The position numbers and the translations under genes are program-made. A DNA stretch of 58,676 nucleotides from assembly GCF_022267535.1 (NCBI RefSeq), contig NZ_JAHNZV010000017.1, positions 1 to 58,676 of the forward strand, in the 5' to 3' direction. Of the stretch, positions 9,426-19,618 are shown piece after piece. Position 1 is the first letter of the stretch, and each line of letters begins with the position of its first letter. The notes under the pieces are model-generated. The model saw only the letters and a program-made list of their open reading frames with translations. It did no database searches and was not told the origin of the DNA. This DNA is from Psychromonas antarctica (GTDB lineage Bacteria; Pseudomonadota; Gammaproteobacteria; Enterobacterales; Psychromonadaceae).

Positions 9426-10362
9426 TAACGAAGAGCCAACTATCGTCGCCCCACTGGGGAAAACGCTACAAGATGCAAGATTAATTGCCTCTCTATCTGT
9501 TGAGGCGGTTGCCGAACAGTTAAATTTAGGTGTAGGAACGATACGGGATATTGAAGATAATCTTGATGAAGTGATAGAAAATCAAAAATATCCGACCATT
9601 TATTTGCGTGGTTACCTGGTAAATTATGCAAAATTAGTGAAGCTAGGTAAACTTCAACAATTTATTGAGTACCAGAAATTAACACAGAAGCAAAAAAAAC
9701 CAACTCATTTACGTTCCCCGATGATCATTCCTCCGGTCAAAAAACGCTCCAAGACTTGGTTGTTTTTATTACTTGTTATAGCAGCTGTCAGTGTTTTTTT
9801 TATGTTGGAGCAACAAAGTGTTTTGCTGGAAACAGGGAATGAAAATGCGCCAATAGAAGAAACAAAAATCGCTGTGGAAGATAATACTTCGGACTCGCCA
9901 GTGGTAATCTCTGAAACAGATCTGTTTGACTTGGAAGCTGATGACATTACACCTAGCACTGTGTTGATTGAAGAAGATGAAGCTGTGCTTGATGAATCTG
10001 CTGATACAGAGATGTTGGTTACACAAGAATCAAGTGAACAAGTAACGTCTGAGGCCGCAGAACAATTTGTTGCAGTTGAAAATGAGGCGAATGAAAACGC
10101 CGCAGTTGAGCTGGATGTTGCTATCACAGAAGCTTTACAAATGACTTTTAGTGCGGATTGTTGGACCGAAATTGTTGATGCAACAGGTAAGCGTCTCGCA
10201 TTTGATCTCTACAAAAAAGGGGCTCAACTGACGGTTAATGGTGTGCCGCCTTTTCATTTAAAATTAGGCAAGCCGAGCGCGGTTGAAATACTCTATCAAA
10301 ACAAAATAGTTGAACGTGATTTTGGGCCTGATCAAATTACACGATTTAGCATCCCGCAGTAG
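9412..10362 (+). CDS. rodZ: Cytoskeleton protein RodZ
   Basis: Bitopic membrane protein that couples MreB to the cell-wall elongation machinery. Seen in 316 residues: N-terminal Cro/HTH domain (about 14-80, TLQDARLIASLSVEAVAEQLNL), a basic juxtamembrane stretch KKRSK, one membrane segment (about 114-131), an acidic, Glu/Asp/Thr-rich periplasmic linker, and a C-terminal beta domain (FSADCWTEIVDATGKRL). It overlaps pilW. Confidence 0.95.
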   Translation: MNTINNEEPTIVAPLGKTLQDARLIASLSVEAVAEQLNLGVGTIRDIEDNLDEVIENQKYPTIYLRGYLVNYAKLVKLGKLQQFIEYQKLTQKQKKPTHLRSPMIIPPVKKRSKTWLFLLLVIAAVSVFFMLEQQSVLLETGNENAPIEETKIAVEDNTSDSPVVISETDLFDLEADDITPSTVLIEEDEAVLDESADTEMLVTQESSEQVTSEAAEQFVAVENEANENAAVELDVAITEALQMTFSADCWTEIVDATGKRLAFDLYKKGAQLTVNGVPPFHLKLGKPSAVEILYQNKIVERDFGPDQITRFSIPQ

Positions 10363-10593
10363 TGAAGCTCTGCACGGCATATCAAATTGCTACAATGTCG
10401 TTATTTTTGTGTGTTTCTGCATTAAATGTCTACCAATAGGAAAATCTTGACTCGGTTATTTTTTCGAGGCCACACAAAGCTAATAGCAAGGTATAAAAGC
10501 TGAATGATATTAAATACTATTATGCTTTCATTGTCCGAGTTGATATTATTTTTTCTACTAAATATAGATTGAATTACAAAGAGTAAAAATATT

Positions 10594-11703
10594 ATGAGTC
10601 ATTCTTCTTCAATTATCCGTCGTATCTCCAAACAAATCATGGTCGGTAATGTTCCTGTCGGCGGGGATGCACCAATCACAGTACAATCAATGACCAATAC
10701 ATTAACAACGGATGTTGCCGCAACAGTTGCGCAAATCAAACAGCTAGAATCGGTCGGAGCTGATATGGTCCGTGTTTCAGTACCCACCATGAATGCGGCT
10801 GAAGCATTTAAAGAGATTAAAGCACAGACCAATATCCCGTTGATTGCCGACATTCATTTTGATTATCGAATAGCTTTAAAAGTGGCTGAATATGGTGTTG
10901 ATTGTTTACGTATTAATCCTGGTAATATAGGTAATGAACAACGTATTCGCAGCGTTGTTGACTGTGCGCGGGATAAAAATATTCCTATCCGTATTGGTGT
11001 CAATGGCGGTTCGCTGGAAAAAGATATTCAAGAAAAATATGGCGAGCCTACCGCACAAGCACTTGTGGATTCTGCGTTACGTCATGTTGATATTTTAGAT
11101 CGCCTTAATTTCGAACAATTTAAAGTAAGTGTTAAAGCATCAGATGCACTCTTGGCCGTTGAGTCATATCAGTTACTTGCTAAACAGATAATACAACCAC
11201 TGCATTTAGGCATCACTGAGGCGGGGGGGCTGCGTAGTGGTTCGGTAAAATCAGCCGTGGGTTTAGGGCTTTTACTGGCGCAAGGGATCGGGGATACGCT
11301 GCGTGTTTCTTTAGCGGCTGATCCTGTGGAAGAGATCAAAGTTGGCTTCGATATTCTAAAGTCGTTACGAATCCGTAGCCGCGGCATTAACTTTATTGCT
11401 TGCCCAACCTGCTCTCGACAAGAGTTTGATGTTATTGCCACCGTCAACGCACTAGAAGAGCGTCTTCAAGATATTATTACGCCAATCGATGTTTCCATTA
11501 TTGGTTGTGTCGTAAATGGCCCCGGTGAGGCATTGCTTTCAGATATTGGTATAACAGGTGGTAACAGTAAAAGCGGTTACTATGAAGACGGTGTACGCCA
11601 GCGGGAGCGTTTCGATAATAATAACGTGATTGATCAGCTTGAAGCTAAAATACGCGCACGTGTGAATCGCTTAGATCAAAATCAGCTTATATTAAAAGTT
11701 TAG
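10594..11703 (+). CDS. ispG: 4-hydroxy-3-methylbut-2-en-1-yl diphosphate synthase
   Basis: IspG (GcpE), the [4Fe-4S] enzyme that reduces MEcPP to HMBPP in the MEP isoprenoid pathway. The 369 residues match E. coli (372). Seen: [15 protein letters not shown], the [11 protein letters not shown] segment, the cluster cysteines in [11 protein letters not shown] and [10 protein letters not shown] 231-base gap separates it from rodZ, so it may have its own promoter. hisS, which usually follows in relatives, is absent here; a strong terminator follows instead. Confidence 0.97.
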   Translation: MSHSSSIIRRISKQIMVGNVPVGGDAPITVQSMTNTLTTDVAATVAQIKQLESVGADMVRVSVPTMNAAEAFKEIKAQTNIPLIADIHFDYRIALKVAEYGVDCLRINPGNIGNEQRIRSVVDCARDKNIPIRIGVNGGSLEKDIQEKYGEPTAQALVDSALRHVDILDRLNFEQFKVSVKASDALLAVESYQLLAKQIIQPLHLGITEAGGLRSGSVKSAVGLGLLLAQGIGDTLRVSLAADPVEEIKVGFDILKSLRIRSRGINFIACPTCSRQEFDVIATVNALEERLQDIITPIDVSIIGCVVNGPGEALLSDIGITGGNSKSGYYEDGVRQRERFDNNNVIDQLEAKIRARVNRLDQNQLILKV

Positions 11704-12341
11704 TGGTCAGTTAGTTTCTATCTAAAAAGCCAGTTATTTACTAATAACTGGCTTTTTAGTATCTATACATATCTTACTTCAATACACAATTTGTCCCATC
11801 CAGTGGTGACTCCGCTCGAAAACAAGTACGGCGCGACAGTATTTGATAAGGGAGCCATCTTCATGCCGTGCCTTATTCGGGGCTCCGATCTGAGTCTTGA
11901 GAAAGCACCTTTAGGTATCATGGGTATATAATCAGGCTATTAAAAAATAATACACAATAAAGAATATCTGTAGGTGAGCTGTTAAAAACCGCTTCTATCA
12001 GAGTAATTTAAAATACAAATCCACTTATTAAATGCTCTCTTTAAGCCTATAAAAATGCTTGGGATAAAAGTAATTATTACGCTAACAACTTGTTCTAATT
12101 AATAAATGAAAATCAATAACGCAAAAATTATGTGTGTTTAGCTAACCATCTCTTTAATATGTACAAATAAATAGTGAATTGTTGTATTTGCCATTTATTT
12201 CCTGATTTTGATTTTGTAGTTTGTTGTTCTTTGTCATGTTTTATCGCGTTTTGTCGTGTATATAACTAAAAAAATATTAATTTCAGTGTTGATCAGTTAA
12301 AATCTCGGCCAATTTTAATTTAGTTTGTCAACGAGGAAATA
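11704..12341. other. 638-base gap between ispG and amt
   Basis: It holds the ispG terminator, then a patch of about 130 bases (11795-11925) clearly richer in G+C than its surroundings, then about 400 AT-rich bases leading to amt. In the patch a frame from GTG 11803 to the stop at 11931 reads 42 residues including VFDKGAIFMPCLIRGSDLSL. The opposite strand is also open from ATG 11921 to 11763 (52 residues). Neither has a ribosome site. I see no glnK before amt and no clear sigma-54 promoter. Confidence 0.4.
11722..11759 (+). terminator. Strong terminator after ispG
   Basis: A perfect 16-base stem, 11722-11737 with 11744-11759, around the loop TTACTA. The stem ends in a run of T on the plus strand and is preceded by a run of A, so it could work both ways. 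Confidence 0.9.
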
Positions 12342-13559
12342 ATGGAGTCTATTCAAAATCACGTGACAGCGCTGGTGAGCAGCGCCGATACGCTATTTAT
12401 CTTATTAGGTGCTGTAATGGTTTTTGCTATGCACGCCGGTTTTGCTTTTTTAGAAGTGGGCACTGTGCGCCATAAAAACCAAGTTAATGCCCTAGTTAAA
12501 ATCATGTCAGATTTTGCTGTCTCGGCATTGGTCTATTTTTTCTTTGGTTACTGGTTCGCTTATGGGGTTACTTTTTTCGATAGCGCTGCCGTACTAGCAC
12601 AAAACAATGGTTATGAACTGGTAAAATTCTTTTTCTTGATGACTTTTGCTGCAGCCATTCCCGCCATTATTTCTGGCGGTGTTGCAGAGCGCGCACGTTT
12701 TAACCCGATGTTAGTCGCAGCCGCGCTATGTGTGGCTGTTGTTTATCCCTTTTTCGAAGGACTAGTATGGAACGGCAATTGGGGTTTCCAAAACTGGTTA
12801 CTGGTTAATTTTGATGCGGGTTTCCACGATTTTGCTGGCTCTATTGTTGTACATGCTGTGGGCGGTTGGATTGCGTTTGCTGCAATTGTGGTCTTAGGTA
12901 GCCGAAATGGGCGTTATCGTGGTGGTAAAGTAGTCGCTTTTGCTCCTTCTAATATACCTTTATTAGCATTAGGAGCTTGGATCCTATCTGTTGGCTGGTT
13001 CGGTTTTAATGTGATGTCGGCGCAGGCGATTGAAGGTATTAGCGGTTTGGTTGCGATGAACTCCTTAATGGCAATGGTCGGTGGTATTATTAGCGCCCTA
13101 GTGGTTGGTAGAAAAGATCCCGGCTTTATTCATAATGGCCCATTAGCGGGACTCGTCGCAGTATGTGCCGGATCTGATATAATGCATCCCATTGGCGCGC
13201 TAGCGACTGGTTTAATTGCAGGTGGATTATTTGTTTGGTTATTTACCTATGTACAAAATAAATTTACAAGCTTCGATGATGTCCTAGGTGTCTGGCCGCT
13301 ACATGGTGTCTGTGGTTTATGGGGGGGGATCGCCGCGGGTATTTTCGGTCTGCAACGTCTTGGTGGGTTAGGTGGAGTGAGTTTCACCAGTCAGCTGATT
13401 GGATCAATTGCGGGTGTATCAGTCGCGCTAATTGGTGGCTTCATTATCTATAAATCAGTAAATTACTTTATGCCTATTCGACTTACTGAAGAGCAAGAGT
13501 TTAATGGTGCGGATCTATCTATTCATCAAATTGGTGCGACCAATTTAAATAATAACTAA
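12342..13559 (+). CDS. amt: Ammonium transporter
   Basis: Inner-membrane Amt/Rh channel, 405 residues with about eleven membrane helices. Seen: AMHAGFAFLEVGTVRHKN at the start, DFAGSIVVHAVGG (first pore histidine), the HNGPLAGLVAVCAG block and PLHGVCGLWGG (second pore histidine). ACGAGGAAATA is a good ribosome site. Odd: glnK, the usual cotranscribed PII regulator, is not next to it. The C-terminal tail is short. Confidence 0.95.
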   Translation: MESIQNHVTALVSSADTLFILLGAVMVFAMHAGFAFLEVGTVRHKNQVNALVKIMSDFAVSALVYFFFGYWFAYGVTFFDSAAVLAQNNGYELVKFFFLMTFAAAIPAIISGGVAERARFNPMLVAAALCVAVVYPFFEGLVWNGNWGFQNWLLVNFDAGFHDFAGSIVVHAVGGWIAFAAIVVLGSRNGRYRGGKVVAFAPSNIPLLALGAWILSVGWFGFNVMSAQAIEGISGLVAMNSLMAMVGGIISALVVGRKDPGFIHNGPLAGLVAVCAGSDIMHPIGALATGLIAGGLFVWLFTYVQNKFTSFDDVLGVWPLHGVCGLWGGIAAGIFGLQRLGGLGGVSFTSQLIGSIAGVSVALIGGFIIYKSVNYFMPIRLTEEQEFNGADLSIHQIGATNLNNN

Positions 13560-13578
13560 AAGTATTAAATGCTGCTGT

Positions 13579-13615
13579 AAAGGGGGGTGTGGTACTAAAC
13601 TATCGCCCTTTTTTT
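13579..13615 (+). terminator. Probable terminator after amt
   Basis: AAAGGG (13579-13584) pairs with CCCTTT (13606-13611) around a long loop and is followed by a T-run. The stem is short. Confidence 0.5.
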
Positions 13616-13745
13616 ATGCCATTAATTTATAGAACATGTATTCTACGATTTTCAACATGCTGGTGAACAATAACAATCTTGGGATAAACTGCACTCTTAA
13701 AGTGTGTTGTCTGGTTTTTAAATTTGTATTAATTTGGAGAAAAAA

Positions 13746-14372
13746 ATGAAAGTAATTGAAGTGAAACATCCATTAGTTCAGCACAAACTTGGTTTAATGC
13801 GAGAAGGGGATATTAGCACTAAACGTTTCCGTGAATTAGCGCGTGAAGTCTCAAGCTTATTAACTTATGAAGCGACTAAAGATCTGGAACTTGAAGACGT
13901 TACTATCCAAGGTTGGGATGGACAGATAGTCGTACAACAACTTAAGGGTAAAAAAGCCACTGTAGTGCCCATTTTACGTGCTGGATTAGGAATGATGGAC
14001 GGTGTGCTAGAGCATATGCCAAGTGCAAAAGTGAGTGTCGTCGGGATTTACCGAGATGAAGAGACGCTTGAGCCTGTTCCTTACTTCTCCAAATTAGTTA
14101 ATCAAATTGATGAACGTCTAGCGCTTGTTGTTGATCCCATGCTGGCAACGGGTGGTTCAATGATCTCAACATTAGACTTAATTAAGAAAAATGGCTGTAC
14201 GAATATTAAAGTCCTTATTCTGGTCGCTGCACCTGAAGGATTAAAAGCACTGGAAGCCGCGCATCCAGATGTAGAGGTTTACACTGCATCAATTGATGAT
14301 CACCTCAATAAACACGGTTACATCGTCCCTGGGCTTGGTGATGCTGGTGATAAAATATTCGGCACTAAATAA
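13746..14372 (+). CDS. upp: Uracil phosphoribosyltransferase
   Basis: Makes UMP from uracil and PRPP in pyrimidine salvage. From ATG 13746 (GGAGA upstream) the protein has 208 residues, exactly the E. coli length; the upstream TTG at 13734 was rejected. Seen: [13 protein letters not shown], the PRPP-binding [12 protein letters not shown] and the C-terminal [14 protein letters not shown]. It is followed at 37 bases by uraA, so uptake and conversion of uracil form one unit. Confidence 0.97.
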   Translation: MKVIEVKHPLVQHKLGLMREGDISTKRFRELAREVSSLLTYEATKDLELEDVTIQGWDGQIVVQQLKGKKATVVPILRAGLGMMDGVLEHMPSAKVSVVGIYRDEETLEPVPYFSKLVNQIDERLALVVDPMLATGGSMISTLDLIKKNGCTNIKVLILVAAPEGLKALEAAHPDVEVYTASIDDHLNKHGYIVPGLGDAGDKIFGTK

Positions 14373-14409
14373 CGCGCTTTAAATAAATAATAGATGGATG
14401 GAGAATAAT

Positions 14410-15693
14410 ATGCAGACTAATTCAGGACAAGAATTAGATTTGGATTTAAATAAACCTGTTGAAGATATCACTGCAAATTTGAATTTACCGCAACAAATTT
14501 TAGCTGGCTCACAAATGTTATTCGTGGCATTTGGTGCGTTAGTTTTAATGCCTTTAATTACAGGGTTAGATGCGAATGTTGCTCTGTTTACTGCTGGTAT
14601 TGGTACGTTGCTCTTTCACTTGGTTACAAAAGGACAGGTACCGATATTTTTAGCTTCTTCATTCGCATTTATCGCACCAATCGCTTACGGTATCCAAACT
14701 TGGGGAATCCCCGCTACCATGTCCGGTCTATTTGTTTCGGGTATAGTATATATGGTGATGGCGTATGCAGTAAAACTGCGTGGTGTAGAGTTTATTCATC
14801 GTTTATTACCGCCTGTTGTGGTAGGACCTGTCATTATGGTGATTGGTCTTGGGCTGGCTCCGCTTGCCGTCAATATGGCAATCGGTAAAGCAGGTGATGG
14901 TAGTTTTGTGATTATTGAGCAAAATACAGCGATGATCATCTCTTTTTCTGCATTGCTTACAACGTTATTGGTTTCCACCATGGCTAAAGGTATTTTCAAA
15001 TTAGTACCTATTTTTTGTGGTGTGATTGTTGGTTATCTTCTGTCTCTGTTCTTTGGTGTACTTGATTTCTCGCCAATCACAGCGGCACCTTGGTTTAGTT
15101 TGCCAAATTTTGTCGCACCAGAATGGAACTGGCATGCAGTATTATTTATGATCCCTGTTGCTATTGCCCCCGCGGTCGAGCATGTGGGCGATATATTAGC
15201 TATCAGTAATGTAACAGGCAAAGATTTCCTCAAGAAACCTGGTCTACACCGCACGCTATTTGGTGATGGGCTTGCAACTAGTGTTTCGTCCTTATTTGGT
15301 GGGCCACCAAACACCACCTATAGCGAAGTCACAGGGGCGGTCATGTTAACGCGTAATTTTAATCCTAAAATTATGATGTGGGCAGCTGTGATTGCAATCT
15401 GTCTTGCATTTGTCGGTAAATTTGGCGCTATATTACAAACCATTCCAACTGCCGTGATGGGGGGCATTATGATTTTGCTCTTTGGTACAATTGCATCAGT
15501 TGGATTAAATACCTTAATTCGTCATCAGGTCGATCTTTCAAATGCGCGTAACTTATGTATCGTGTCCGTGACATTAGTATTTGGTATTGGTGGCATGGCA
15601 TTTGGCTTTGGTGCATTTAGTTTACAAGGTGTCAGTCTATGTGGTCTGGTGGCCATTAGCTTAAATCTACTGTTACCAAAAATGAAGAGATAG
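14410..15693 (+). CDS. uraA: Uracil:proton symporter
   Basis: NCS2-family inner-membrane permease, 427 residues from ATG 14410, whose GGATGGAG site lies just upstream; an in-frame ATG at 14398 overlaps that site. Seen: LPVFLASSFAFIAP-like GQVPIFLASSFAFIAPI, PAVEHVGDILAISNVTGKDF with the substrate glutamate, and GGPPNTTYSEVTGAV. The last 81 bases including the stop codon are repeated 119 bases downstream (see the repeat entry). Confidence 0.95.
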   Translation: MQTNSGQELDLDLNKPVEDITANLNLPQQILAGSQMLFVAFGALVLMPLITGLDANVALFTAGIGTLLFHLVTKGQVPIFLASSFAFIAPIAYGIQTWGIPATMSGLFVSGIVYMVMAYAVKLRGVEFIHRLLPPVVVGPVIMVIGLGLAPLAVNMAIGKAGDGSFVIIEQNTAMIISFSALLTTLLVSTMAKGIFKLVPIFCGVIVGYLLSLFFGVLDFSPITAAPWFSLPNFVAPEWNWHAVLFMIPVAIAPAVEHVGDILAISNVTGKDFLKKPGLHRTLFGDGLATSVSSLFGGPPNTTYSEVTGAVMLTRNFNPKIMMWAAVIAICLAFVGKFGAILQTIPTAVMGGIMILLFGTIASVGLNTLIRHQVDLSNARNLCIVSVTLVFGIGGMAFGFGAFSLQGVSLCGLVAISLNLLLPKMKR

Positions 15694-15817
15694 TTTTTGT
15701 AAATTGTAAAATAGCCGTTGGTTTTGGTCATCATTATAGTTTACAAGGTGTCAGTCTATGTGGTCTGGTGGCCATTAGCTTAAATCTACTGTTAGCAAAA
15801 ATGAAAAGATAGTTTTT
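15618..15817 (+). repeat. Tandem duplication of the uraA 3' end
   Basis: 15618-15698 (end of uraA and its stop) recurs at 15737-15817 with only two mismatches, an offset of 119 bases. Some weaker similarity continues upstream of both copies. The second copy has no start and is a dead gene fragment encoding the last 25 or so residues of UraA. Confidence 0.9.
15737..15812 (+). pseudogene. uraA C-terminal fragment
   Basis: The downstream copy of the uraA tail, reading SLQGVSLCGLVAIS and on to KR-stop. It is not preceded by a start or ribosome site. It sits between uraA and the operon terminator, so it is transcribed but not translated as a separate gene. Confidence 0.75.
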
Positions 15818-15847
15818 TGGAGGCATTTTATTCAATTAAAATATAGC

Positions 15848-15889
15848 ACGCACTGTTTTGTTTATTCGGACAGTGCGTTTTTGTTTTTG
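15848..15889 (+). terminator. Terminator of upp-uraA
   Basis: ACGCACTGT (15848-15856) pairs perfectly with ACAGTGCGT (15870-15878), followed by TTTTGTTTTT. Confidence 0.9.
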
Positions 15890-15947
15890 GGGAGAGGTAA
15901 AACTGTACTATGCTTAAATAATAGACAGGATTTGTGGAGGGCTGTTA

Positions 15948-17303
15948 ATGAAAAATTTAGCTGTCTGTTTACTGTTCATTTCCGTTTTTTTTTCTTCTAC
16001 AAGTATCGCCAAAGAGGTATGGGTTATCCCTGTACAGGGGGCGATTGGCCCTGCATCTTCTGATTATATAAGCCGTGAACTGATACTAGCCAAGCAACAA
16101 AATGTTGGTTTAGTGATCCTTAAAATGGATACCCCGGGCGGATTAGATTCGTCGATGCGAAAAATAATTCAGGCTATTACAACCTCTTCTGTACCTGTTG
16201 CGACTTGGGTGGGACCTTCTGGCGCTCGTGCTGCCAGTGCAGGCACCTATATTTTACTGGCGAGCCATCTTGCAGTAATGGCCAATGCAACAAATTTAGG
16301 GGCGGCAACGCCGGTTGCAATCGGAATGCAAGAAAGTGAACCTGAGCCTGAAAAAGAAGCGGGCGCAAAACAAGAACAATCAAGCCACGATTCAGCCGTC
16401 AATAGTAAAAACGTCACAGCTAATACAACCCATGAGAAAAAAGCGATCAATGATGCGACAGCTTATATTAAAGGGCTGGCAAAGTTGCATGGTCGTAATG
16501 AAAAGTGGGCAGAAACTGCAGTGACAGAAGCCGCTAGTCTGGACGCACAAGAGGCATTAGCAAAAAATGTCATTGATTTTATTGCTGACGATCTAGATCA
16601 ACTGATCAGATTTTCTGATCAGCGACAAATAAAACTCAACGGGGAACTCACTGTACTGGCATTGACGGATGTTGAAATTGTAACACGTGTACCCGATTGG
16701 CGTTTTTCCTTTTTGGCTACCATTACCAACCCTAATATTGCTTATATTCTAATGTTAATTGGCATCTATGGACTATTACTTGAATTTTATAATCCGGGTA
16801 TTGGTTTACCGGGGGTGCTAGGGGGGATTTGTCTCTTGCTCGGCATGTATGCACTGCAGATGTTACCGTTAAATTATGCTGGATTAGCGCTTATCCTACT
16901 GGGCATCGCATTATTTATAGCGGAAGTATTTAGTCCCAGTTTTGGTATTTTAGGCTTTGGTGGGATTGTCTCATTTATTTTTGGATCAATTTTTCTAATG
17001 GACAGTGATCTCCCCGCTTTTCAAATAGCAAGACCACTTATTGCAAGCTTTGCCGTTGTTTCTATCTTCTTTACTTTTGTTATTCTCACTTTGCTATTGA
17101 AGATTCAGGGCAAAAAGGCCAGTACGGGCGTTGATTGCATGGTTGGGAAATATGCTATCGCGATTGATGATTTTGATTCGGGGCGGGGATGGGTGCGTGT
17201 TAGTGGCGAAATCTGGCAGGCAAGTAGTAGCGAAAAGATTGAGGCTGGGCACCAAGTTACGATTCAAAAGGTATCTGGTTTATGCCTGCAGGTGCACTCT
17301 TAA
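15948..17303 (+). CDS. NfeD1b membrane serine protease
   Basis: Long-form NfeD protein of 451 residues. Seen: signal peptide (about 1-21), a ClpP-like protease domain with MDTPGGL near 60-66 and GARAASAGTY carrying the likely nucleophile Ser97, a charged Glu/Lys/Ser/Asn insert near 130-165, four or five membrane helices (about 235-390) and a C-terminal OB-fold NfeD domain. In Pyrococcus the homologous protease cleaves the hydrophobic tail of its stomatin partner. The slipin gene follows at 35 bases, the conserved pairing. Native target here is inference. Confidence 0.9.
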   Translation: MKNLAVCLLFISVFFSSTSIAKEVWVIPVQGAIGPASSDYISRELILAKQQNVGLVILKMDTPGGLDSSMRKIIQAITTSSVPVATWVGPSGARAASAGTYILLASHLAVMANATNLGAATPVAIGMQESEPEPEKEAGAKQEQSSHDSAVNSKNVTANTTHEKKAINDATAYIKGLAKLHGRNEKWAETAVTEAASLDAQEALAKNVIDFIADDLDQLIRFSDQRQIKLNGELTVLALTDVEIVTRVPDWRFSFLATITNPNIAYILMLIGIYGLLLEFYNPGIGLPGVLGGICLLLGMYALQMLPLNYAGLALILLGIALFIAEVFSPSFGILGFGGIVSFIFGSIFLMDSDLPAFQIARPLIASFAVVSIFFTFVILTLLLKIQGKKASTGVDCMVGKYAIAIDDFDSGRGWVRVSGEIWQASSSEKIEAGHQVTIQKVSGLCLQVHS

Positions 17304-17338
17304 GCTGATCAGAATATAAACTTATAAGGAGTAAAAAA

Positions 17339-18106
17339 ATGATGATTTATAGCGTGATAAGTGTGCTTATTCTTATTGTTGCACTGTTGATGAGTATGCT
17401 TAGAGTATTGCGTGAATATGAACGTGGTGTGGTGTTTTTTCTGGGCCGCTTTGAGCGCGTGAAAGGTCCTGGTTTAGTTATTCTAATCCCAGTTATTCAG
17501 CAGATGGTTAGAGTTGATTTGCGTACCATCGTCTTAGATGTACCGACTCAGGACTTGATCACGCGTGATAATGTCTCAGTGAAAGTTAATGCTGTTGTCT
17601 ATTTTAGAGTGGTGGATCCGCAAATGGCCATCATCAATGTGGAAAGCTATTTTGAAGCAACTAGTCAGTTATCGCAAACCACACTACGGTCTGTATTAGG
17701 GCAGCATGAGCTTGATGAATTGTTGTCCGAACGGGATCGATTAAATAAAGATATTCAAGTTATTTTAGATAAGCAGACCGATAACTGGGGGATAAAAATA
17801 GCCACGGTTGAAGTCAAACATGTTGATCTGGATGAAAGCATGGTCCGTGCATTGGCAAAACAAGCTGAAGCGGAGAGGGTTAGACGAGCGAAAGTTATCC
17901 ATGCAACAGGAGAATTGGAAGCCTCTGAAAAATTAAAACAGGCGGCGTTGGTATTAAATCAGGCTCCTAATGCACTACAACTAAGATATATGCAAACACT
18001 AACAGAAATAACTAATGACAAAACATCAACTATCATATTCCCGATGCCGATCGATCTGTTAGATAATATGAAAGGGTTAGTGCAAGAGAAAATTACCCCC
18101 AAATAG
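17339..18106 (+). CDS. Slipin / stomatin-like SPFH protein
   Basis: A 255-residue SPFH-domain membrane protein. Seen: one N-terminal hydrophobic segment (about 4-20), the [21 protein letters not shown] start of the SPFH domain, [25 protein letters not shown], a charged coiled-coil ending in [13 protein letters not shown], and a hydrophobic tail ([12 protein letters not shown]) resembling the site cut by NfeD partners. AAGGAG lies 7 bases before the ATG. Probably organises membrane microdomains with the NfeD protease encoded upstream. Confidence 0.92.
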   Translation: MMIYSVISVLILIVALLMSMLRVLREYERGVVFFLGRFERVKGPGLVILIPVIQQMVRVDLRTIVLDVPTQDLITRDNVSVKVNAVVYFRVVDPQMAIINVESYFEATSQLSQTTLRSVLGQHELDELLSERDRLNKDIQVILDKQTDNWGIKIATVEVKHVDLDESMVRALAKQAEAERVRRAKVIHATGELEASEKLKQAALVLNQAPNALQLRYMQTLTEITNDKTSTIIFPMPIDLLDNMKGLVQEKITPK

Positions 18107-18181
18107 TGATACTGCGTGGAGAATAAAAAGTTTAGCTACAGATGCCTGTAAATCACTTTATAAAAGAGTAGGCAAAGTATA

Positions 18182-19219
18182 ATGACATTACTCGTTATCT
18201 ATATCATGATTGCTATTGGTGTGTCGTTTGTATGTTCGGTATTAGAGGCGGTTTTATTGTCTGTCACGGCAACCTTTATTGTGCAAACTCGACAAAAAAA
18301 TCCCCGAGCAGGTGAGTTGTTAGCTAAGACCAAGCTGAATCTTGATCAATCCATCTCCAGCATTCTTATTTTAAATACGATTGCACATACCATGGGGGCC
18401 GCTGGGGTAGGGGCTCAAGCTGTTCGTGTTTATGGTGAGCAATGGGAAACTTTAATTGCTTTTTCGCTGACTCTGGCTATTTTGTATTTTTCTGAAATTA
18501 TCCCAAAAACACTCGGTGTAACATTTTGGCGGCAACTTGCGCTACCCTCTGCCTACTGTATCTCTTTCTTAGTTAAAATAACCTTTCCGTTGGTTTGGTT
18601 AGCTACGCGTGTCACATCGCTATTTCGCCGCAATAAAAATGAAACCATTAGTCGAGAAGAAATCTTGGCATTTACCGCCCTGAGTTATAAAGAGGGGGGG
18701 ATAGTGACTCAAGAGAACCTATTAATAGAAAATATTTTTAAATTACGAGATACCAAAGTAGAAGATATTTTAACCCCGCGCACGGTAATGCATGCCTTGC
18801 CTGAAACAATGACGGTGGAGGAAGCATTAAGCGCCGCGCAAACCGCAATTTTCACCCGCATACCTGTCTATAGTGAGAGTATTGATAGAATTACTGGCAT
18901 GATAATTAAAGGGCAATTATATGAATGTGAACGACATGGGCAAGGTGATAAACAACTGCAAGATATCAAGCAGCCTTTTTATCGTATCTCAAAAGAATTC
19001 CCTGTATTAAATGCGTTAGATCTATTTATTAAACGCCATGAGCAGCTTTTCTTGGTGGACGATCGTTTTGGTCAAACAGTAGGGGTTGTTACTTTAGAAG
19101 ATGTCATGGAAACCCTGCTCGGGCGTGAAATTATTGATGAAAGTGATCAAGTTGCCGATATGCAAAAACTTGCAAAAGAGCATTACCGAGAGCGTTTGCG
19201 CAAGCAGACTAAATTATAG
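18182..19219 (+). CDS. CNNM-domain (DUF21) and CBS-pair membrane protein
   Basis: A 345-residue protein of the hemolysin-III-unrelated HlyC/CorC-type CNNM group. Seen: N-terminal DUF21 with four membrane segments (SVLEAVLLSVTATFI; NTIAHTMGAAGVGAQA; FSEIIPKTLG), then two CBS motifs (VEDILTPRTVMHALP and EQLFLVDDRFGQTVGVVTLEDVMETLLGREIIDE). No C-terminal CorC_HlyC domain is present. Family members affect Mg2+ or Na+ export. It lies 75 bases behind the slipin gene, same strand. Confidence 0.9.
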   Translation: MTLLVIYIMIAIGVSFVCSVLEAVLLSVTATFIVQTRQKNPRAGELLAKTKLNLDQSISSILILNTIAHTMGAAGVGAQAVRVYGEQWETLIAFSLTLAILYFSEIIPKTLGVTFWRQLALPSAYCISFLVKITFPLVWLATRVTSLFRRNKNETISREEILAFTALSYKEGGIVTQENLLIENIFKLRDTKVEDILTPRTVMHALPETMTVEEALSAAQTAIFTRIPVYSESIDRITGMIIKGQLYECERHGQGDKQLQDIKQPFYRISKEFPVLNALDLFIKRHEQLFLVDDRFGQTVGVVTLEDVMETLLGREIIDESDQVADMQKLAKEHYRERLRKQTKL

Positions 19220-19567
19220 ATTTTAACTAGCGAACATTATTAGCCGTGTATTTTCTATTAAAAATAGCGCTATATAAATTGCTCTATGATGACAAAATAA
19301 ATTTCTAAGCTTAGCTATATTGGCCATTTCCAAGGATATAAAGGTTAGCTTGTATAGGTTCGTCGCTTTTTGTCTCTTGCTTAGTTCATTCTGAGACTAA
19401 GTCCGCACCTTCTGCTTCCTTTATTTAAAATAATCTGGATCTGTCACAAAGACTATAATTTGACTATTTTGGTATGGCTATTGTTGATGTAAATATATAA
19501 TCTATATGTATTGCTTTAGTCAACAAAAAAAACAACAGCAGCAGCATCTGAAGAACGGAGCGACGAC
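19220..19567. other. 348-base gap before the orphan gene
   Basis: AT-rich sequence with no convincing frame and no terminator for the CNNM gene. The last 80 bases probably hold the promoter of the orphan gene, but I could not fix -35 and -10 boxes. Confidence 0.4.
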
Positions 19568-19618
19568 ATGGATGTAAACGTTTCGCTTTTGTCATTGAAA
19601 TTAGAGGAGACATTGATA

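Noticed and set aside
9705-10127. Minus-strand frame of 140 codons within rodZ
   Set aside because: A Ser/Thr-rich shadow of the acidic linker of RodZ, caused by its codon pattern.
12240-12341. Sigma-54 promoter before amt
   Set aside because: Nitrogen-regulated amt genes often have one, but no GG-N10-GC element with an acceptable match was found.
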